From Candidula unifasciata (Eukaryota; Mollusca; Gastropoda; Stylommatophora; Geomitridae), in assembly GCA_905116865.2 (NCBI GenBank), contig CAJHNH020000202.1, forward strand, positions 179,501-243,500: a stretch of DNA of 64,000 bases, in the 5' to 3' direction. Both the position numbers and the translations under genes were made by a program. The notes beneath the pieces are model-generated. The model was not told where the DNA came from. It did not search any database and saw only the letters and a list, made by a program, of their open reading frames with translations. Each line of letters begins with the position of its first letter. Within the stretch, counting starts at the first letter, position 1. This document shows positions 36,736 to 40,060 of this stretch, in pieces.

Positions 36736-37879
36736 GCGTGTGTGTGTGTGTGATATCCAGAAACCATAAGTTGTTAACCCTTTGGCTCAGTACTATGTAT
36801 ATCGCAACCCTTCGGCCTTGATTCCATGGTAGATACTGTAAATCTGGGAGAAATGTAGCTTTTCTGCCTACCCCAGGGCGTGAACCCGGACCACACGGGG
36901 TCAGATTCAACCAACTATGATTTCATAGAAAAACATGCCCGCCGCTGAGCTTTCATTGTAACCTGAATGGTACAACAAAACAGCTGAATTAGCAAAAGTA
37001 AAACCATCTGTTGCAGCTCCAAGTAGCTTTCTTAAATCCTTTAGCCCCGGCAATAATTAGAAAAATGGGTCATGACCTTGCAGTCTTCTAAAAAATAAAA
37101 TCCTTTAAACAAAATAAAAAATGAACATTTTACACTGGTCACTATTAAAAGAAATCACACTTTAAAAAATGCATTTATGTATTTTTTAACACAACATAAA
37201 TAAAGATATATATAAAGCGTGTAAACAATAAACAGGAACAGAGTGAAGCATTAATTGGAATACCTTTCCCAGGGCCTAAAAAATATATGTATTGCATTTA
37301 TACCATGACCAACTGACCTCTATCACTGAGGCCTATGGCAGAAATTTGAAGTCAACTTGGCTTTAAAACTACTATTTGGTTTGAAGGAAACACTTCTAAA
37401 TGCTATTTTTACTTAACAGATTCTCATCTGCACCTTGTAAATGTTTGCGTAGGTGTGAACACAGCCAACAGCATTAATTATTGTCTGATGAACAGGTTTT
37501 TAAAGAAAAGTAGGAAAAGTGACATTTATGGGGAATTGGCACAAACCGGCTTCTCTGGGCAACAGAGTTGAATATACTCACACTAATTTCAGAACATGTA
37601 CGAAGAAGAGGACAGAAGAGGCGGAGGTGAAGAGGAAGTAACAGTGACAATACTCACCACTATCTGCCACAAGTATCGAATGCCTATCGCTTTGACTGGT
37701 CGGGGGTGTGGCCTGGGTGTTGGATGCCAGCTGGGCATTTGTGCTGGGCTGTGGAGGAGGTTCTCCATGGCTGGTGGGAGATCCTGGTGGCGAGACTGAA
37801 GACTGGACCGCTGCAGTACTGGAGATGTTCAGGAAGGGGACCAGGCATTGCCAGGGATACACACGGATTTCTTTGGGAC
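473..37879 (-). CDS. cic: capicua HMG-box repressor, 19 exons, both ends missing
   Basis: Capicua is a nuclear, DNA-binding transcriptional repressor that silences RTK/ERK target genes; ERK phosphorylation relieves it, and ataxin-1 is a known partner in animals. Joined exons (transcript order): 37879-37658, 36271-36099, 35426-35247, 32212-32070, 31038-30834, 28410-28197, 26248-26103, 25580-25239, 24042-23899, 20598-20443, 18728-18504, 15965-15644, 13281-13178, 11106-10985, 8885-8690, 6579-6350, 3706-3612, 2331-2086, 637-473. All junctions are GT-AG and every phase matches, for 3630 nt in total. The HMG box ([26 protein letters not shown]) followed by [13 protein letters not shown] is diagnostic for capicua, as are [10 protein letters not shown] upstream and SKMVICEE and [10 protein letters not shown] downstream. 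The initiator exon is not found. The C-terminal C1 domain must lie left of base 473. Seen directly: motifs and splice phases. Inferred: complete exon list and expression. Confidence 0.93.
644..1212. other. cic intron, partly repeat-derived
   Basis: Bases 880-960 match, in reverse, the repeat at 15060-15150 (ttattttcaaagggt, then a gggca-ag-aggcc core). Nothing else is recognised. Confidence 0.5.
1213..1770. repeat. 46-bp minisatellite, about 11 copies
   Basis: The core is ctacatgtgccccagtctac followed by agagtggaaaatacaat. The inner copies are nearly identical, while the edges have diverged (gcctactctttgtg near 1738). Confidence 0.9.
1771..2065. repeat. 70-bp minisatellite, 4 copies, next to a cic donor
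   Basis: The unit contains two copies of the aatcttcactga core of the neighbouring 46-bp array plus ctgcaagtag and gagaactaatctacgggg. It is a higher-order derivative that stops about 20 bp from the donor at 2085. Confidence 0.9.
2086..2331 (-). CDS. cic: cic exon: Ser/Thr/Gln-rich
   Basis: 246 nt. The acceptor is tatttttcag and the donor is gtatag; it enters with two bases and leaves with one. It encodes [39 protein letters not shown] and [18 protein letters not shown]. No folded domain is expected. A 70-bp array begins about 20 bp past the donor. Confidence 0.87.
2340..2985. other. cic intron, no recognised feature
   Basis: AT-rich sequence with loose tgaatga-type repeats around 2490-2640. 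No exon fits in phase. Confidence 0.5.
2985..3100. repeat. 35-bp repeat, 3 copies
   Basis: The unit core is gttgcttcgcacttcttcaa, followed by attttcacattgca. Confidence 0.85.
3101..3605. other. cic intron, no recognised feature
   Basis: Unique AT-rich sequence on the 3' side of the short exon. Nothing supported. Confidence 0.45.
3612..3706 (-). CDS. cic: cic short exon
   Basis: 95 nt. The acceptor is ttttctactgcag and the donor is gtaata. One base completes a Lys codon and one base is left over. It encodes [17 protein letters not shown] then [14 protein letters not shown]. It was found because the neighbouring exons do not join in phase without it. That makes the call strong despite its length. 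Confidence 0.86.
4020..4165 (-). mobile_element. LINE ORF2 C-terminal fragment
   Basis: The minus strand reads [18 protein letters not shown], the typical RGRPKTTW..DI tail of non-LTR retrotransposon ORF2 proteins. It is short and degenerate. Confidence 0.6.
4246..4370 (-). mobile_element. S1 SINE fragment, reverse
   Basis: Contains gtgtacatccgttttac and ggcttatttgtgtgcag, the S1 core in reverse. Confidence 0.75.
4445..5140. repeat. 20-26-bp minisatellite, about 28 copies
   Basis: The core is aacagccatgtacagaaagt with a variable aaatgt or aacagt spacer and acat/acag variants. The long open frames on the minus strand (FLYMAV-type) come from the repeat and are not called as genes. Confidence 0.92.
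5146..5370. repeat. About 72-bp repeat, 3 copies, from S2 sequence
   Basis: The unit holds gtgcatctggcacatgatgt and caatacttgatgtgtgatgt. It resembles the S2 SINE segment at 39545-39620. Confidence 0.8.
5480..6110 (-). mobile_element. LINE RNase H region, degenerate
   Basis: The minus strand reads an [15 protein letters not shown] start, then [17 protein letters not shown], matching the RNase H TDGS and H.GV.GNE.AD..A motifs of I/Jockey-type LINEs. Stops and frameshifts interrupt it. A C/T run sits at 5640-5656. Confidence 0.6.
6115..6349. repeat. 89-bp tandem duplication of a cic exon end and donor
   Basis: Units start at about 6161, 6250 and 6339 (taataaa-tt/ct-c ... tgtggttggcagaa). The unit nearest the exon keeps gtgagt. 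On the minus strand the copy near 6262 has atgaat and the copy near 6173 has gcaagt at that place, so only one donor works. Confidence 0.85.
6350..6579 (-). CDS. cic: cic exon whose 3' end lies in an 89-bp duplication
   Basis: 230 nt, phase 0 in, phase 2 out at gtgagt. It encodes [36 protein letters not shown] and [12 protein letters not shown] second in-frame acceptor (exon start 6561) would remove six residues. The last codons and the donor are repeated twice more downstream, where the GT is lost (see 6115-6349). Confidence 0.87.
6585..7108. other. cic intron, no recognised feature
   Basis: AT-rich unique sequence. Confidence 0.45.
7109..7254. mobile_element. Short MITE with imperfect inverted ends
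   Basis: The left end is ttaactcttctgagtccc. The right end, reverse-complemented, is ttaactctttgagtcc. A related copy lies at 35836-36087. Confidence 0.65.
7500..8120 (-). mobile_element. LINE ORF2 3' end (RT thumb and tail)
   Basis: With frameshifts the minus strand reads [48 protein letters not shown], then [12 protein letters not shown] and [13 protein letters not shown]. These are classic C-terminal motifs of a non-LTR reverse transcriptase. It is a dead copy. Confidence 0.88.
8211..8455 (+). mobile_element. C-rich run followed by S1 SINE, forward
   Basis: Two C tracts (8220-8246) precede an S1 copy with aagcatgtcataaaagac at its start and ccagaactttccactac near its end. The tail is gtgaacgagaagaagaaa. 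Confidence 0.85.
8690..8885 (-). CDS. cic: cic exon: Pro/Ser/Val-rich
   Basis: 196 nt. One base completes an Arg codon with the previous exon; it leaves in phase 0 at gtaagc. It encodes [33 protein letters not shown] and [15 protein letters not shown]. The low-complexity Val/Pro/Gln style is that of the long central region of capicua. Confidence 0.88.
8890..9414. other. cic intron with short GT repeats
   Basis: Short tgtg/acac runs occur near 8900 and 9010. No exon or known element is recognised in the rest. Confidence 0.45.
9415..9600 (-). mobile_element. S1 SINE, reverse
   Basis: Shows ttgttccagaagttttgcat, cattttacagatctggct and cagactgttggttcc. It runs straight into the 30-bp array. Confidence 0.82.
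9600..9780. repeat. 30-bp array, 6 copies, grown from an S1 end
   Basis: The unit is ggtctattcttttccctctc plus ttctctctta. The S1 family carries gcctattctttttccc at this point, so the array looks like an expansion inside the SINE. Confidence 0.88.
9811..10983. repeat. 65-bp minisatellite, about 18 copies, touching a cic donor
   Basis: The core is tttaacccatctgcggtgaa, then gctggaacctcaacctacag and cccaataaccagaagatgga. Variants (cggt/ccgt, gatgga/gatgta/gttgta) are shuffled among copies. The last copy continues into the intron start gtaagtgtctcc on the minus strand. Confidence 0.95.
10985..11106 (-). CDS. cic: cic exon pinned between a MITE and a minisatellite
   Basis: 122 nt, entering in phase 0 (ttattcaacag) and leaving in phase 2 (gtaagt, consensus donor). 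It encodes [20 protein letters not shown] then a Gln-rich end. A palindromic MITE ends about 20 bp 5' of the exon on the transcript. The 65-bp array begins at the donor itself. The exon is intact, so its splice sites have survived both insertions. Confidence 0.88.
11127..11435. mobile_element. Palindromic MITE, 309 bp
   Basis: Both ends read ctttattaatatcctaccc inward, followed by a cacaggacagtc inner arm. It contains two ctaggtcccatgactgcatg repeats. A related copy lies at 16694-16930. Confidence 0.8.
11508..11660 (-). mobile_element. S1 SINE, reverse, truncated
   Basis: Shows ttcttcttagcactcaccag, ctgtaaactttgg and attcgttttacagagctggc. Confidence 0.82.
12000..12175 (-). mobile_element. 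S2 SINE-like fragment, reverse
   Basis: Contains gtgggtcaacatcctgctgt and tccgcctttactacccagga. The same order appears at 18235-18300 and 39605-39650. Confidence 0.65.
12185..12620 (+). mobile_element. LINE RNase H tail with GAA-rich 3' end
   Basis: Reads [40 protein letters not shown] and THLMV before a stop. This is the conserved C-terminal tail after the RNase H domain of I/Jockey-type LINEs. It ends gaacgcaaagaagaagaag, the same tail as S1 SINEs. Confidence 0.88.
12625..13170. other. cic intron, no recognised element
   Basis: Unique sequence with C runs at 12876-12890 and 13110. Confidence 0.45.
13178..13281 (-). CDS. cic: cic exon: Gln/His-rich, 104 nt
   Basis: The acceptor is acaacttccag and the donor is gtaagc, a good match. 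It enters with two bases that complete a Gly codon and leaves in phase 0. It encodes [20 protein letters not shown] then [14 protein letters not shown]. No named domain. A 1.5-kb 30-bp array lies in the intron on its 5' side. Confidence 0.85.
13440..14340. repeat. 30-bp array, diverged part
   Basis: Unit: gatccccaagttagatgaca plus aagtcacaat. About 30 copies have many substitutions and small indels, increasingly so toward 14300. Confidence 0.9.
14341..14935. repeat. 30-bp array, homogeneous part, about 18 copies
   Basis: The unit cactgattctcaagttatag plus aatcgagtta repeats almost perfectly (one a-to-g change near 14775). It is related to the diverged neighbour. Because 30 is a multiple of three, both strands stay open ([10 protein letters not shown] and [10 protein letters not shown]). 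These are not genes. Confidence 0.95.
14940..15354. other. cic intron with a short dispersed repeat
   Basis: Bases 15060-15150 match 880-960 in reverse. The rest is AT-rich. Confidence 0.5.
15355..15590. repeat. CA-rich degenerate repeat
   Basis: acacacatacacacat-type motifs with scattered gcagacac units. It begins about 50 bp past a cic donor. Confidence 0.85.
15644..15965 (-). CDS. cic: cic exon: [10 protein letters not shown] block
   Basis: 322 nt. It enters in phase 0 after ttgatccctacag and leaves in phase 1 before gtagtt. It encodes [15 protein letters not shown], a strong match to a block conserved in capicua proteins, followed by a Gln/His tract, [17 protein letters not shown] and [12 protein letters not shown]-rich repeats begin about 50 bp past the donor. 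Confidence 0.95.
15970..16690. repeat. ATC-rich stretch and a 73-bp tandem pair
   Basis: Bases 15985-16130 are an atcatc/accaac-rich low-complexity stretch. Bases 16284-16432 hold two nearly identical copies of a unit with gtgatgtcctaataaactta and ctctctgtggctatgtcagt. The remainder is unique. Confidence 0.75.
16694..16930. mobile_element. Palindromic MITE, second copy
   Basis: Shares atcctaccccagatgac, cacaggacagtccaacattt and cccaaaacatctagaactgg with the copy at 11127-11435. The inverted arm ctaccaccctctgaaatatt is clear. Confidence 0.8.
16935..17915. other. cic intron, mostly unassigned
   Basis: No exon fits in phase. Bases 17480-17720 may be an old LINE RNase H piece on the minus strand, but the frames are too broken to support it. 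Confidence 0.35.
17920..18210 (-). mobile_element. S1 SINE, reverse, near full length
   Basis: It starts tttcttcttcttcgtgttca and includes ccagctgtaaactctgg, gcatctgttttacagatctg, gactgctggttccttgcctc and acgacatgcttttgggtaag. One of the best copies in the window. Confidence 0.9.
18215..18370 (-). mobile_element. S2 SINE-like fragment, reverse
   Basis: Contains tgatatggtcaacattgtgc and cggccacctttacttccaga, matching other S2 copies. Confidence 0.65.
18504..18728 (-). CDS. cic: cic exon: long poly-Q
   Basis: 225 nt, 75 codons, phase 0 at both ends. The acceptor is cttgatgctag and the donor is gtgaga. It encodes [19 protein letters not shown], two runs of 11-12 Gln separated by His, then [20 protein letters not shown]. 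Mixed CAG/CAA codons suggest a tract under selection. Length polymorphism is likely. Confidence 0.88.
18966..19460 (-). mobile_element. LINE RNase H tail, reverse
   Basis: The minus strand reads [18 protein letters not shown] (RNase H motif), [11 protein letters not shown] and, via frameshift, THLMV, ending gaacacaaagaagaaga. Same family as 12185-12620. Confidence 0.85.
19475..19697 (+). mobile_element. S1 SINE, forward
   Basis: Runs from aagcatgccgtaagagttaa to ccagaactttctgtgagagt and tail cgcaaagaagaagaac. It is adjacent to the reverse LINE copy. Confidence 0.85.
19690..19970 (+). mobile_element. LINE ORF2 C-terminal fragment
   Basis: With frameshifts, HVMRRRIL, then [16 protein letters not shown] and [11 protein letters not shown]. 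It shares the order and wording of 58540-58780, so it is the same LINE family. Confidence 0.65.
19975..20440. other. cic intron, AT-rich, nothing recognised
   Basis: No repeat or exon is supported. Confidence 0.5.
20443..20598 (-). CDS. cic: cic exon: [13 protein letters not shown] segment
   Basis: 156 nt, 52 codons, phase 0 at both ends. The acceptor is tgttcattag and the donor is gtttgt. It encodes [36 protein letters not shown] and a basic end ([11 protein letters not shown]). Both splice sites are usable but not strong. Assignment rests on strand, phase and a peptide unlike the surrounding repeats. Confidence 0.8.
20775..21070 (-). mobile_element. S1 SINE, reverse
   Basis: Contains ctggcttatttgtatgcaga, ctgttggcttcttgcctctc and, at its far end, tgtgcctattctatttaccc. 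Confidence 0.85.
21220..21330 (+). mobile_element. S2 SINE-like fragment
   Basis: Includes cttcctgggaagaaaaggca and ccaccaagtgcggatgagtc. It leads directly into the 28-bp array. Confidence 0.65.
21340..21955. repeat. 28-bp hairpin minisatellite with 8-unit higher-order repeat
   Basis: Unit: aagtaaagggtccattactt plus actcatac. In the ctttacttactcatacaagtaaag variants (shown in two parts: ctttacttactc, atacaagtaaag) the ends pair as an 8-bp stem around an 8-nt loop. The rare aaggatcc variant recurs 224 bp apart (21571, 21795), which is 8 units. Confidence 0.92.
21974..22815. mobile_element. Non-autonomous hAT-type element, 842 bp
   Basis: The ends are tagggctgtaccgaata and its inverse with ttcggtacagcccta. 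The exact 8-bp target duplication is gttttaac (21966-21973 and 22816-22823). Sub-terminal ttcggccgaatag repeats fit the hAT style. It interrupts an S5 repeat that resumes at 22824. No transposase is seen; the centre is LINE sequence. Confidence 0.9.
22310..22720 (+). mobile_element. LINE ORF2 tail inside the hAT element
   Basis: With frameshifts: [69 protein letters not shown] and [17 protein letters not shown]. This is the standard C-terminus of a non-LTR reverse transcriptase. Confidence 0.85.
22895..23090 (+). mobile_element. S1 SINE, forward
   Basis: Contains gcatctgcctgagaggtaaa, aaatcagatctgttaaacgg and agtttacagccagtgaacgc with an A-rich tail. Confidence 0.87.
23110..23350 (-). mobile_element. 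LINE RNase H C-terminal tail
   Basis: The minus strand reads [19 protein letters not shown] then [15 protein letters not shown] and [15 protein letters not shown] related copy on the plus strand ([18 protein letters not shown]) lies at 32560-32830. Confidence 0.7.
23425..23660 (+). mobile_element. tRNA-derived SINE, old copy
   Basis: Parallels 57330-57560: tggctctggtgctgcga, B-box-like aggtttgatcccagctgc, then agtggtatcaagagcggac. More diverged than that copy. Confidence 0.6.
23704..23732. repeat. 29-base C run
   Basis: Uninterrupted C from 23704 to 23732 and then acccagg. G4-capable on the minus strand; length is uncertain in any assembly. Confidence 0.8.
23899..24042 (-). CDS. cic: cic exon: KMKLQRMMS block
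   Basis: 144 nt, 48 codons, phase 0 at both ends. The acceptor is tttctcccgcag and the donor is gtgagt. It encodes [18 protein letters not shown], then a Gly/Pro/Ser-rich linker ending PDVPRQTSR. Assigned to cic by strand, strong splice sites, phase and order. I do not recall a named domain here. Confidence 0.85.
24200..24425 (+). mobile_element. S3 SINE-like fragment
   Basis: Contains gacacaaactgccaccattc and ggtttcagaaaccctgttca, matching the S3 copy at 32915-33090. Confidence 0.6.
24445..25215. repeat. About 20-bp minisatellite next to a cic donor
   Basis: Core: agagtgtgaatgaaaacaat, with shorter variants lacking gagt. About 38 copies. The array ends about 25 bp from the donor at 25238. 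Confidence 0.92.
25239..25580 (-). CDS. cic: cic exon with poly-N, His and poly-Q tracts
   Basis: 342 nt, 114 codons, phase 0 at both ends. The acceptor is aaattcacag; the donor is gttgtt, a poor match to consensus. It encodes [14 protein letters not shown], several Asn runs, [15 protein letters not shown], then HHHHH and twelve Gln, and ends [11 protein letters not shown]. The Gln and His tracts use CAG/CAA and CAC/CAT mixtures. A 20-bp minisatellite starts about 25 bp past the donor. Confidence 0.88.
25581..26102 (-). other. cic: 522-bp open intron of cic, candidate exitron (His-rich)
   Basis: This stretch has a GT (gtacat) and an AG (aattcacag) boundary and is normally expected to be spliced. 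It is a degenerate GAT/GGT repeat. Read from the upstream exon it stays open for 174 codons and re-enters the next exon in frame. The retained peptide would be about 40 per cent His (about 69 of 174 by my count), with Tyr, Asn, Cys and Gln between. Both outcomes would give a functional reading frame. Splicing is the default reading; retention is inference. Confidence 0.6.
26103..26248 (-). CDS. cic: cic exon: IDLNC and RFSPVMKK blocks
   Basis: 146 nt. The acceptor is gtatttgcag; the donor is gtacat, phase 0. It encodes [15 protein letters not shown], an acidic Ser-rich segment and [10 protein letters not shown]. These correspond to the capicua IDLKCKE and VFSPVI blocks. The intron that follows is only 522 bp, has no in-frame stop and is a multiple of three (see the separate entry). 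Confidence 0.95.
26375..26515 (+). mobile_element. S2 SINE fragment
   Basis: gggaagtaaaggcagccggc, atccaccaagtgccaatagg, then ggtctagccctatatgcctg and aagggtcctttact. Confidence 0.8.
26540..26735 (+). mobile_element. S1 SINE, forward
   Basis: cccagtctgcaaacaaataa, gccagatctgtaaaatgga, then caaccggaactttctgcc and agaagaaga. Confidence 0.83.
26740..27200. other. cic intron, possible old LINE piece
   Basis: Minus-strand frames around 26760-26900 look LINE-like but lack a decisive motif. The rest is unassigned. Confidence 0.35.
27218..27737 (+). mobile_element. Non-autonomous hAT element, 520 bp
   Basis: The ends are cagtgttgccacttt and the inverse of cactgttgccactttt. The perfect 8-bp duplication is aatgaaac (27210-27217, 27738-27745). 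An open stretch at 27315-27593 (92 codons, includes [20 protein letters not shown]) may be the end of a hAT transposase. That last point is a weak inference. Confidence 0.88.
27815..27985 (+). mobile_element. S5 repeat
   Basis: Starts (ttc)n then tctagcccccaatggagcat, cctcaaccaactcacccca and ttctatcctttgctattgc. The same order occurs at 22816-22900 and, reversed, at 35465-35650. Confidence 0.75.
28197..28410 (-). CDS. cic: cic exon with MVICEE block
   Basis: 214 nt from the acceptor ttcagcag. It enters in phase 0 and leaves with one base before gtacaa. It ends [18 protein letters not shown] then KMVICEE, a block conserved in capicua just before IDLxC. A second in-frame acceptor (tttcag, exon start 28389) would drop seven residues, GQNLKFQ, without changing the frame. 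Confidence 0.93.
28415..28720. other. cic intron, no recognised feature
   Basis: AT-rich unique sequence. Confidence 0.45.
28725..29020 (-). mobile_element. S1 SINE, reverse, near full length
   Basis: tcttcttctttttagcattc, actggctgtaaactctggtg, tctggtttatttgtatgcag, ttgcctctcagacagatgcc, tcctatgacatgcttgtcag. Confidence 0.88.
29030..29290 (-). other. Possible LINE-derived stretch
   Basis: Contains cataagtgctctgttcttct, echoed at 59039-59050 and near LINE tails elsewhere. Coding motifs are not clear. Confidence 0.35.
29300..29620 (-). mobile_element. SINE-like repeat with a tRNA-type T-arm
   Basis: On the minus strand ccgggttcaatgcccgg makes a perfect 5-bp T-stem with a 7-nt TTC loop. No intact cloverleaf is present, so this is a tRNA-derived repeat and not a tRNA gene. 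A weaker relative lies at 36830-36905. Confidence 0.5.
29730..30350. other. cic intron, C run and unique sequence
   Basis: A run of about 20 C sits at 29731-29750. Otherwise AT-rich without recognised features. Confidence 0.5.
30355..30742. mobile_element. Foldback element, 388 bp
   Basis: The two halves are inverted copies: ggctatcctc ... at the left and gaggatagcc at the right, with inner arms ggggctaaactagatggct and agccatctagtttagcccc. The flanking octamers aaagatgc and aaagattc differ by one base, consistent with an 8-bp target duplication. A single arm is also present at 32501-32560. Confidence 0.85.
30834..31038 (-). CDS. cic: cic exon: Ser/Pro-rich linker
   Basis: 205 nt. The acceptor is tgcatttcag and the donor is gtatgt. 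One base completes the codon split with the previous exon, and the exon leaves in phase 0. It encodes a disordered Ser/Pro-rich stretch including [20 protein letters not shown] and [17 protein letters not shown]. The SxDxQGFDSA pattern may be a phosphorylated linear motif. Assignment rests on position and phase. Confidence 0.85.
31125..31385 (-). mobile_element. LINE ORF2 tail fragment
   Basis: The minus strand reads [16 protein letters not shown], then [11 protein letters not shown] and TGKRRATRE, a degenerate LINE C-terminus. Confidence 0.55.
31440..31930. repeat. AT-rich stretch with G run and (CA)n
   Basis: A G-rich run lies at 31460-31480, a loose tacatga/caaaat repeat at 31490-31740, and a (CA)n run at about 31810-31852. 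Confidence 0.75.
32070..32212 (-). CDS. cic: cic exon: end of HMG box
   Basis: 143 nt. The acceptor is ttttcag and the donor is gtatgc; it leaves in phase 2. It begins [20 protein letters not shown], which completes helix 3 and the basic tail of the capicua HMG box, followed by a Ser-rich linker ([11 protein letters not shown]). The split of the HMG box between two exons fits capicua gene structure. Confidence 0.96.
32501..32830 (+). mobile_element. Single foldback arm followed by LINE tail
   Basis: cggctatcctccgaataacg matches the foldback element at 30355. The next 270 bases read [18 protein letters not shown], a LINE tail. Confidence 0.65.
32915..33090 (+). mobile_element. S3 SINE
   Basis: accaggacatcacacaagca, aagtgccaccatgtggatta, cattagaccatatttatgac, cggcccctggcaagagccag. 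Copies also lie at 39893-40060 and, reversed, at 50345-50530. Confidence 0.8.
33110..33590 (+). mobile_element. LINE RNase H domain, seed of the 20-bp array
   Basis: Reads [20 protein letters not shown] (RNase H), [15 protein letters not shown], and ends [13 protein letters not shown]. That last motif equals [12 protein letters not shown] of the related LINE copy at 12185. The array begins inside it. Confidence 0.85.
33588..34512. repeat. 20-bp minisatellite, about 46 copies
   Basis: The unit ctccaacactgtcaactgta is nearly perfect, with a few variants (aaaact, aactct, cagcac, gcttca, one extra base near 33955). It contains no stop in any plus frame, so it creates long false open frames of 337-354 codons. 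Confidence 0.96.
34625..34800. repeat. GAA/GGA-rich low complexity
   Basis: gaaaaaggagaaaaagaagg-type purine run at 34645-34735. Confidence 0.8.
34915..35165. repeat. About 15-bp purine repeat near the HMG exon donor
   Basis: gataaggaaaagcaa and gataaggaaaatcaa units, loosely tandem. Starts about 80 bp past the donor at 35246. Confidence 0.85.
35247..35426 (-). CDS. cic: cic exon: HMG box, helices 1-2
   Basis: 180 nt, exactly 60 codons, phase 0 at both ends. It starts [17 protein letters not shown] and continues through [19 protein letters not shown] and [21 protein letters not shown]. This is the sequence-specific SOX/TCF-like DNA-binding HMG box in its capicua form. The donor is gtgtgc, weaker than consensus. 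A purine-rich repeat starts about 80 bp downstream of the donor. Confidence 0.97.
35465..35680 (-). mobile_element. S5 repeat, reverse, with poly-A
   Basis: gttggttgagggcctatgcc, ccattggggagatagaaggc and (gaa)n, then an A run at 35668-35688. Confidence 0.75.
35836..36087. mobile_element. MITE copy, 12 bp from the cic exon 2 donor
   Basis: Ends taaactctttcagtccc and, inverted, ttaactcttctggtccc. It is related to 7109-7254. Its right end almost touches the donor at 36098. Confidence 0.6.
36099..36271 (-). CDS. cic: cic exon: acidic stretch and QSLSAL phosphosite block
   Basis: 173 nt. The acceptor is ttttcctacag and the donor is gtacac. It encodes an Asp-rich run ([13 protein letters not shown]), then [20 protein letters not shown] and a Lys-rich tail. 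The RTQSLSAL segment is conserved in capicua, where the Ser is a kinase and 14-3-3 regulatory site next to the HMG box. A MITE begins about 12 bp beyond the donor. Confidence 0.93.
36275..37650. other. cic intron: (TG)n, SINE remnant, unique sequence
   Basis: GT-rich runs lie at 36550-36610 and 36680-36752, with a G run in front. Bases 36760-36905 hold a tRNA-like T-arm (minus strand ccgggttcacgccctgg). Bases 36910-37650 are unique and AT-rich. Confidence 0.6.
37658..37879 (-). CDS. cic: cic exon with ataxin-1-binding-type motif (first exon seen)
   Basis: 222 nt. The acceptor is ctcttggcag and the donor is gtgagt. The exon enters with two bases of a split codon and leaves with one. It opens with [12 protein letters not shown], matching the capicua short-isoform N-terminal motif that binds ataxin-1 family proteins. 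A Ser/Pro/Gln-rich linker follows and ends [11 protein letters not shown]. Because the entry codon is split, at least one more coding exon lies upstream. Confidence 0.9.
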
Positions 37880-37964
37880 CTGCCAAGAGTGGGAATACAC
37901 AAGCAATCCTGTGTACATAGTTCAACGGGACACTGATCCACACAGCTATATGACTGAAAGATCT

Positions 37965-38105
<141 letters not shown>

Positions 38106-38224
38106 ATTTAGTAGCTTTAGTGCAATGAATCTGCTCACGATAACAATTCAGACTTGACAGTTAACCATATTTATGTAAGCAGTTACCTGGAAGGTGGGTG
38201 GGGGGGGGGGTGTAATATGGTGGA

Positions 38225-38280
38225 CAAATGTCTGACAGAGACAGACAGAGACAGACAGATAGACAGACAGATAGACTGAC

Positions 38281-38346
<66 letters not shown>

Positions 38347-38385
38347 GGACGGACGGACAGACGGACGGACGGACAGACCAGGGGA
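38225..38385. repeat. (CAGA)n microsatellite
   Basis: cagacagacagacagacaga, changing to ggac repeats at 38345-38375. A G run precedes it at 38201-38210. Confidence 0.95.
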
Positions 38386-38689
38386 ATCAGGACTAGTCAT
38401 TCCTAAATAAACATTGGAGCCATAGGGTAATGCAACTGATGCATTTCCCTCATTATCTAATGTTTCCTGGTTAAAATGAACAAATCTCATTTGAAAACTA
38501 ATCCTGATTAGCTGAAGAGTGGAAAGCACTGCTCCAATTTATATTATAGTATGGTACCCTCCACCTTTTCACAAAGACAGACAGACACTGCACAGTGACC
38601 AATAAAAGCACAATAATACACCTTACCAAAACTGACTACATGAAACAGAAGGGAGAATTTATGGATGAGGGAAGATGAAGAGAGAAAAA

Positions 38690-39045
38690 AAAGGACGGGG
38701 AGCAGACAAGCAGCAATAAGGACAGGCAGGCAGATAACATAAAGAGATACAGAAACAGTCAGAGAGACAGAGACAGACAGTCAGAATCAGAGATATAGAA
38801 ATACAGAAACAGTCAGAGAGACAGAGACAGACAGTCAGAATCAGAGATATAGAAATACACAGGGCCAGGAAGAGGAAGTAAGACAAAGAAACAGGCAGGC
38901 AGCAATATAGACAGGCAGGCAGATAACATAAAGAGATACAGAAACAGTCAGAGAGACAGAGACAGAGACAGAGAGATACAGAAATACACAGAGGCAGGAA
39001 GAGAAAGTAAGACAGAAACAGGTAGGGCAAAAGGATGGGCATTCA
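38690..39045. repeat. cagagaga-rich imperfect tandem repeats
   Basis: A unit of about 62 bp with gatacagaaacagtcagaga appears twice around 38750-38870, and related pieces continue to 39010. Confidence 0.8.
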
Positions 39046-39049
39046 TGGA

Positions 39050-39530
39050 AATACAAACACGAGCAGACCGTCTAAAAGATGCAGAACCAGATACAGACAA
39101 TAAAGAGACATACTGTTGCCAGACATACACAGAGATAAAGGAAGACTGAGAAACCAAATTTTCTACTTTGACACAGATAATTCTGCACAGCCCCGCTTCC
39201 ACTAAAGGTAGGCAAGCCACATTCCAAACCAGGGAATGAGCGATCACACCTGCTGGCCTCAACCAGTGCTGGAGGAGCTGCAAACTCTAAGATGGGCAAT
39301 CACAGGGAAAGCAATAACACATAACTTGAAACTCAAGGTCCTTTGCCACGATTTTTTTTTTTTTAAATGTTAAAATGCCAAGAAGAGAAATGCATATGTC
39401 TGGAAAACAACAACAAAAACACCAGCAGTCGCATGAAAATAACAAACAGCAAGCTTAGATAATAAATAAAACGTTTTAAAAAAAAAAGCAAAGAGAAACC
39501 CGGTACGTCAAATGGTAACGGTGAAGAACA
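39050..39530. other. Unassigned sequence
   Basis: A minus-strand open stretch at 39165-39300 is not repeat-like but matches nothing I know. No splice context supports an exon. Confidence 0.4.
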
Positions 39531-39534
39531 CTTT

Positions 39535-39680
39535 TAAGGCCAGAAGTGCATCGGGTATATGATGTTAGAGACGTTTTTACAGACCAATGGTCACTCGGTG
39601 AGTGATGTGGTCAGCATCATAATGTCTGCCTTTACTTTCCAGGACTCTACTTGGTCCCCACTGTAGATTGGGTTCACCTT
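39535..39680 (-). mobile_element. S2 SINE-like fragment, reverse
   Basis: aagtgcatcgggtatatgat, cagaccaatggtcactcgg, gcctttactttccaggact. Confidence 0.7.
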
Positions 39681-39892
39681 CTCTTTTTGATTTTAACGCT
39701 CCGTGCAACAAACGATGGTCCACGGCATTTGGTTCCCATAAAGTTATCTCAGTACTAGTATCATTTATATCCTGCCTATGTATTTCTTGGGTGATCTGTG
39801 ACATGTTACTGTGCCTTTACGTGTGTAAGCACAGTGCATAGAACTTGTCCCCAGTCTACTGCCGTGGTTACTGACTGACTGACTTTCTACCC

Positions 39893-40060
39893 AACCAGGA
39901 CATCACACAAGCGATAAACACCCAATGACACAAAGTGCAACCATGTGGATGAGGATCACCAGTGGAGAGGTCCCAGAAACAGCGCTATGGCCATAATTAT
40001 GACCAGGCTTTATTGCAGCCCCTGGCAAGAGCCAAGGTGGGGCTTCAAATAACAAAAATT
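39893..40060 (+). mobile_element. S3 SINE
   Basis: ccaggacatcacacaagcga, gtgcaaccatgtggatgagg, gcagcccctggcaagagcca. Confidence 0.8.

Noticed and set aside
39165..39300. Extra upstream cic exon (minus strand)
   Set aside because: The frame is open but lacks the expected motif before RVYPWQ and has weak splice sites.
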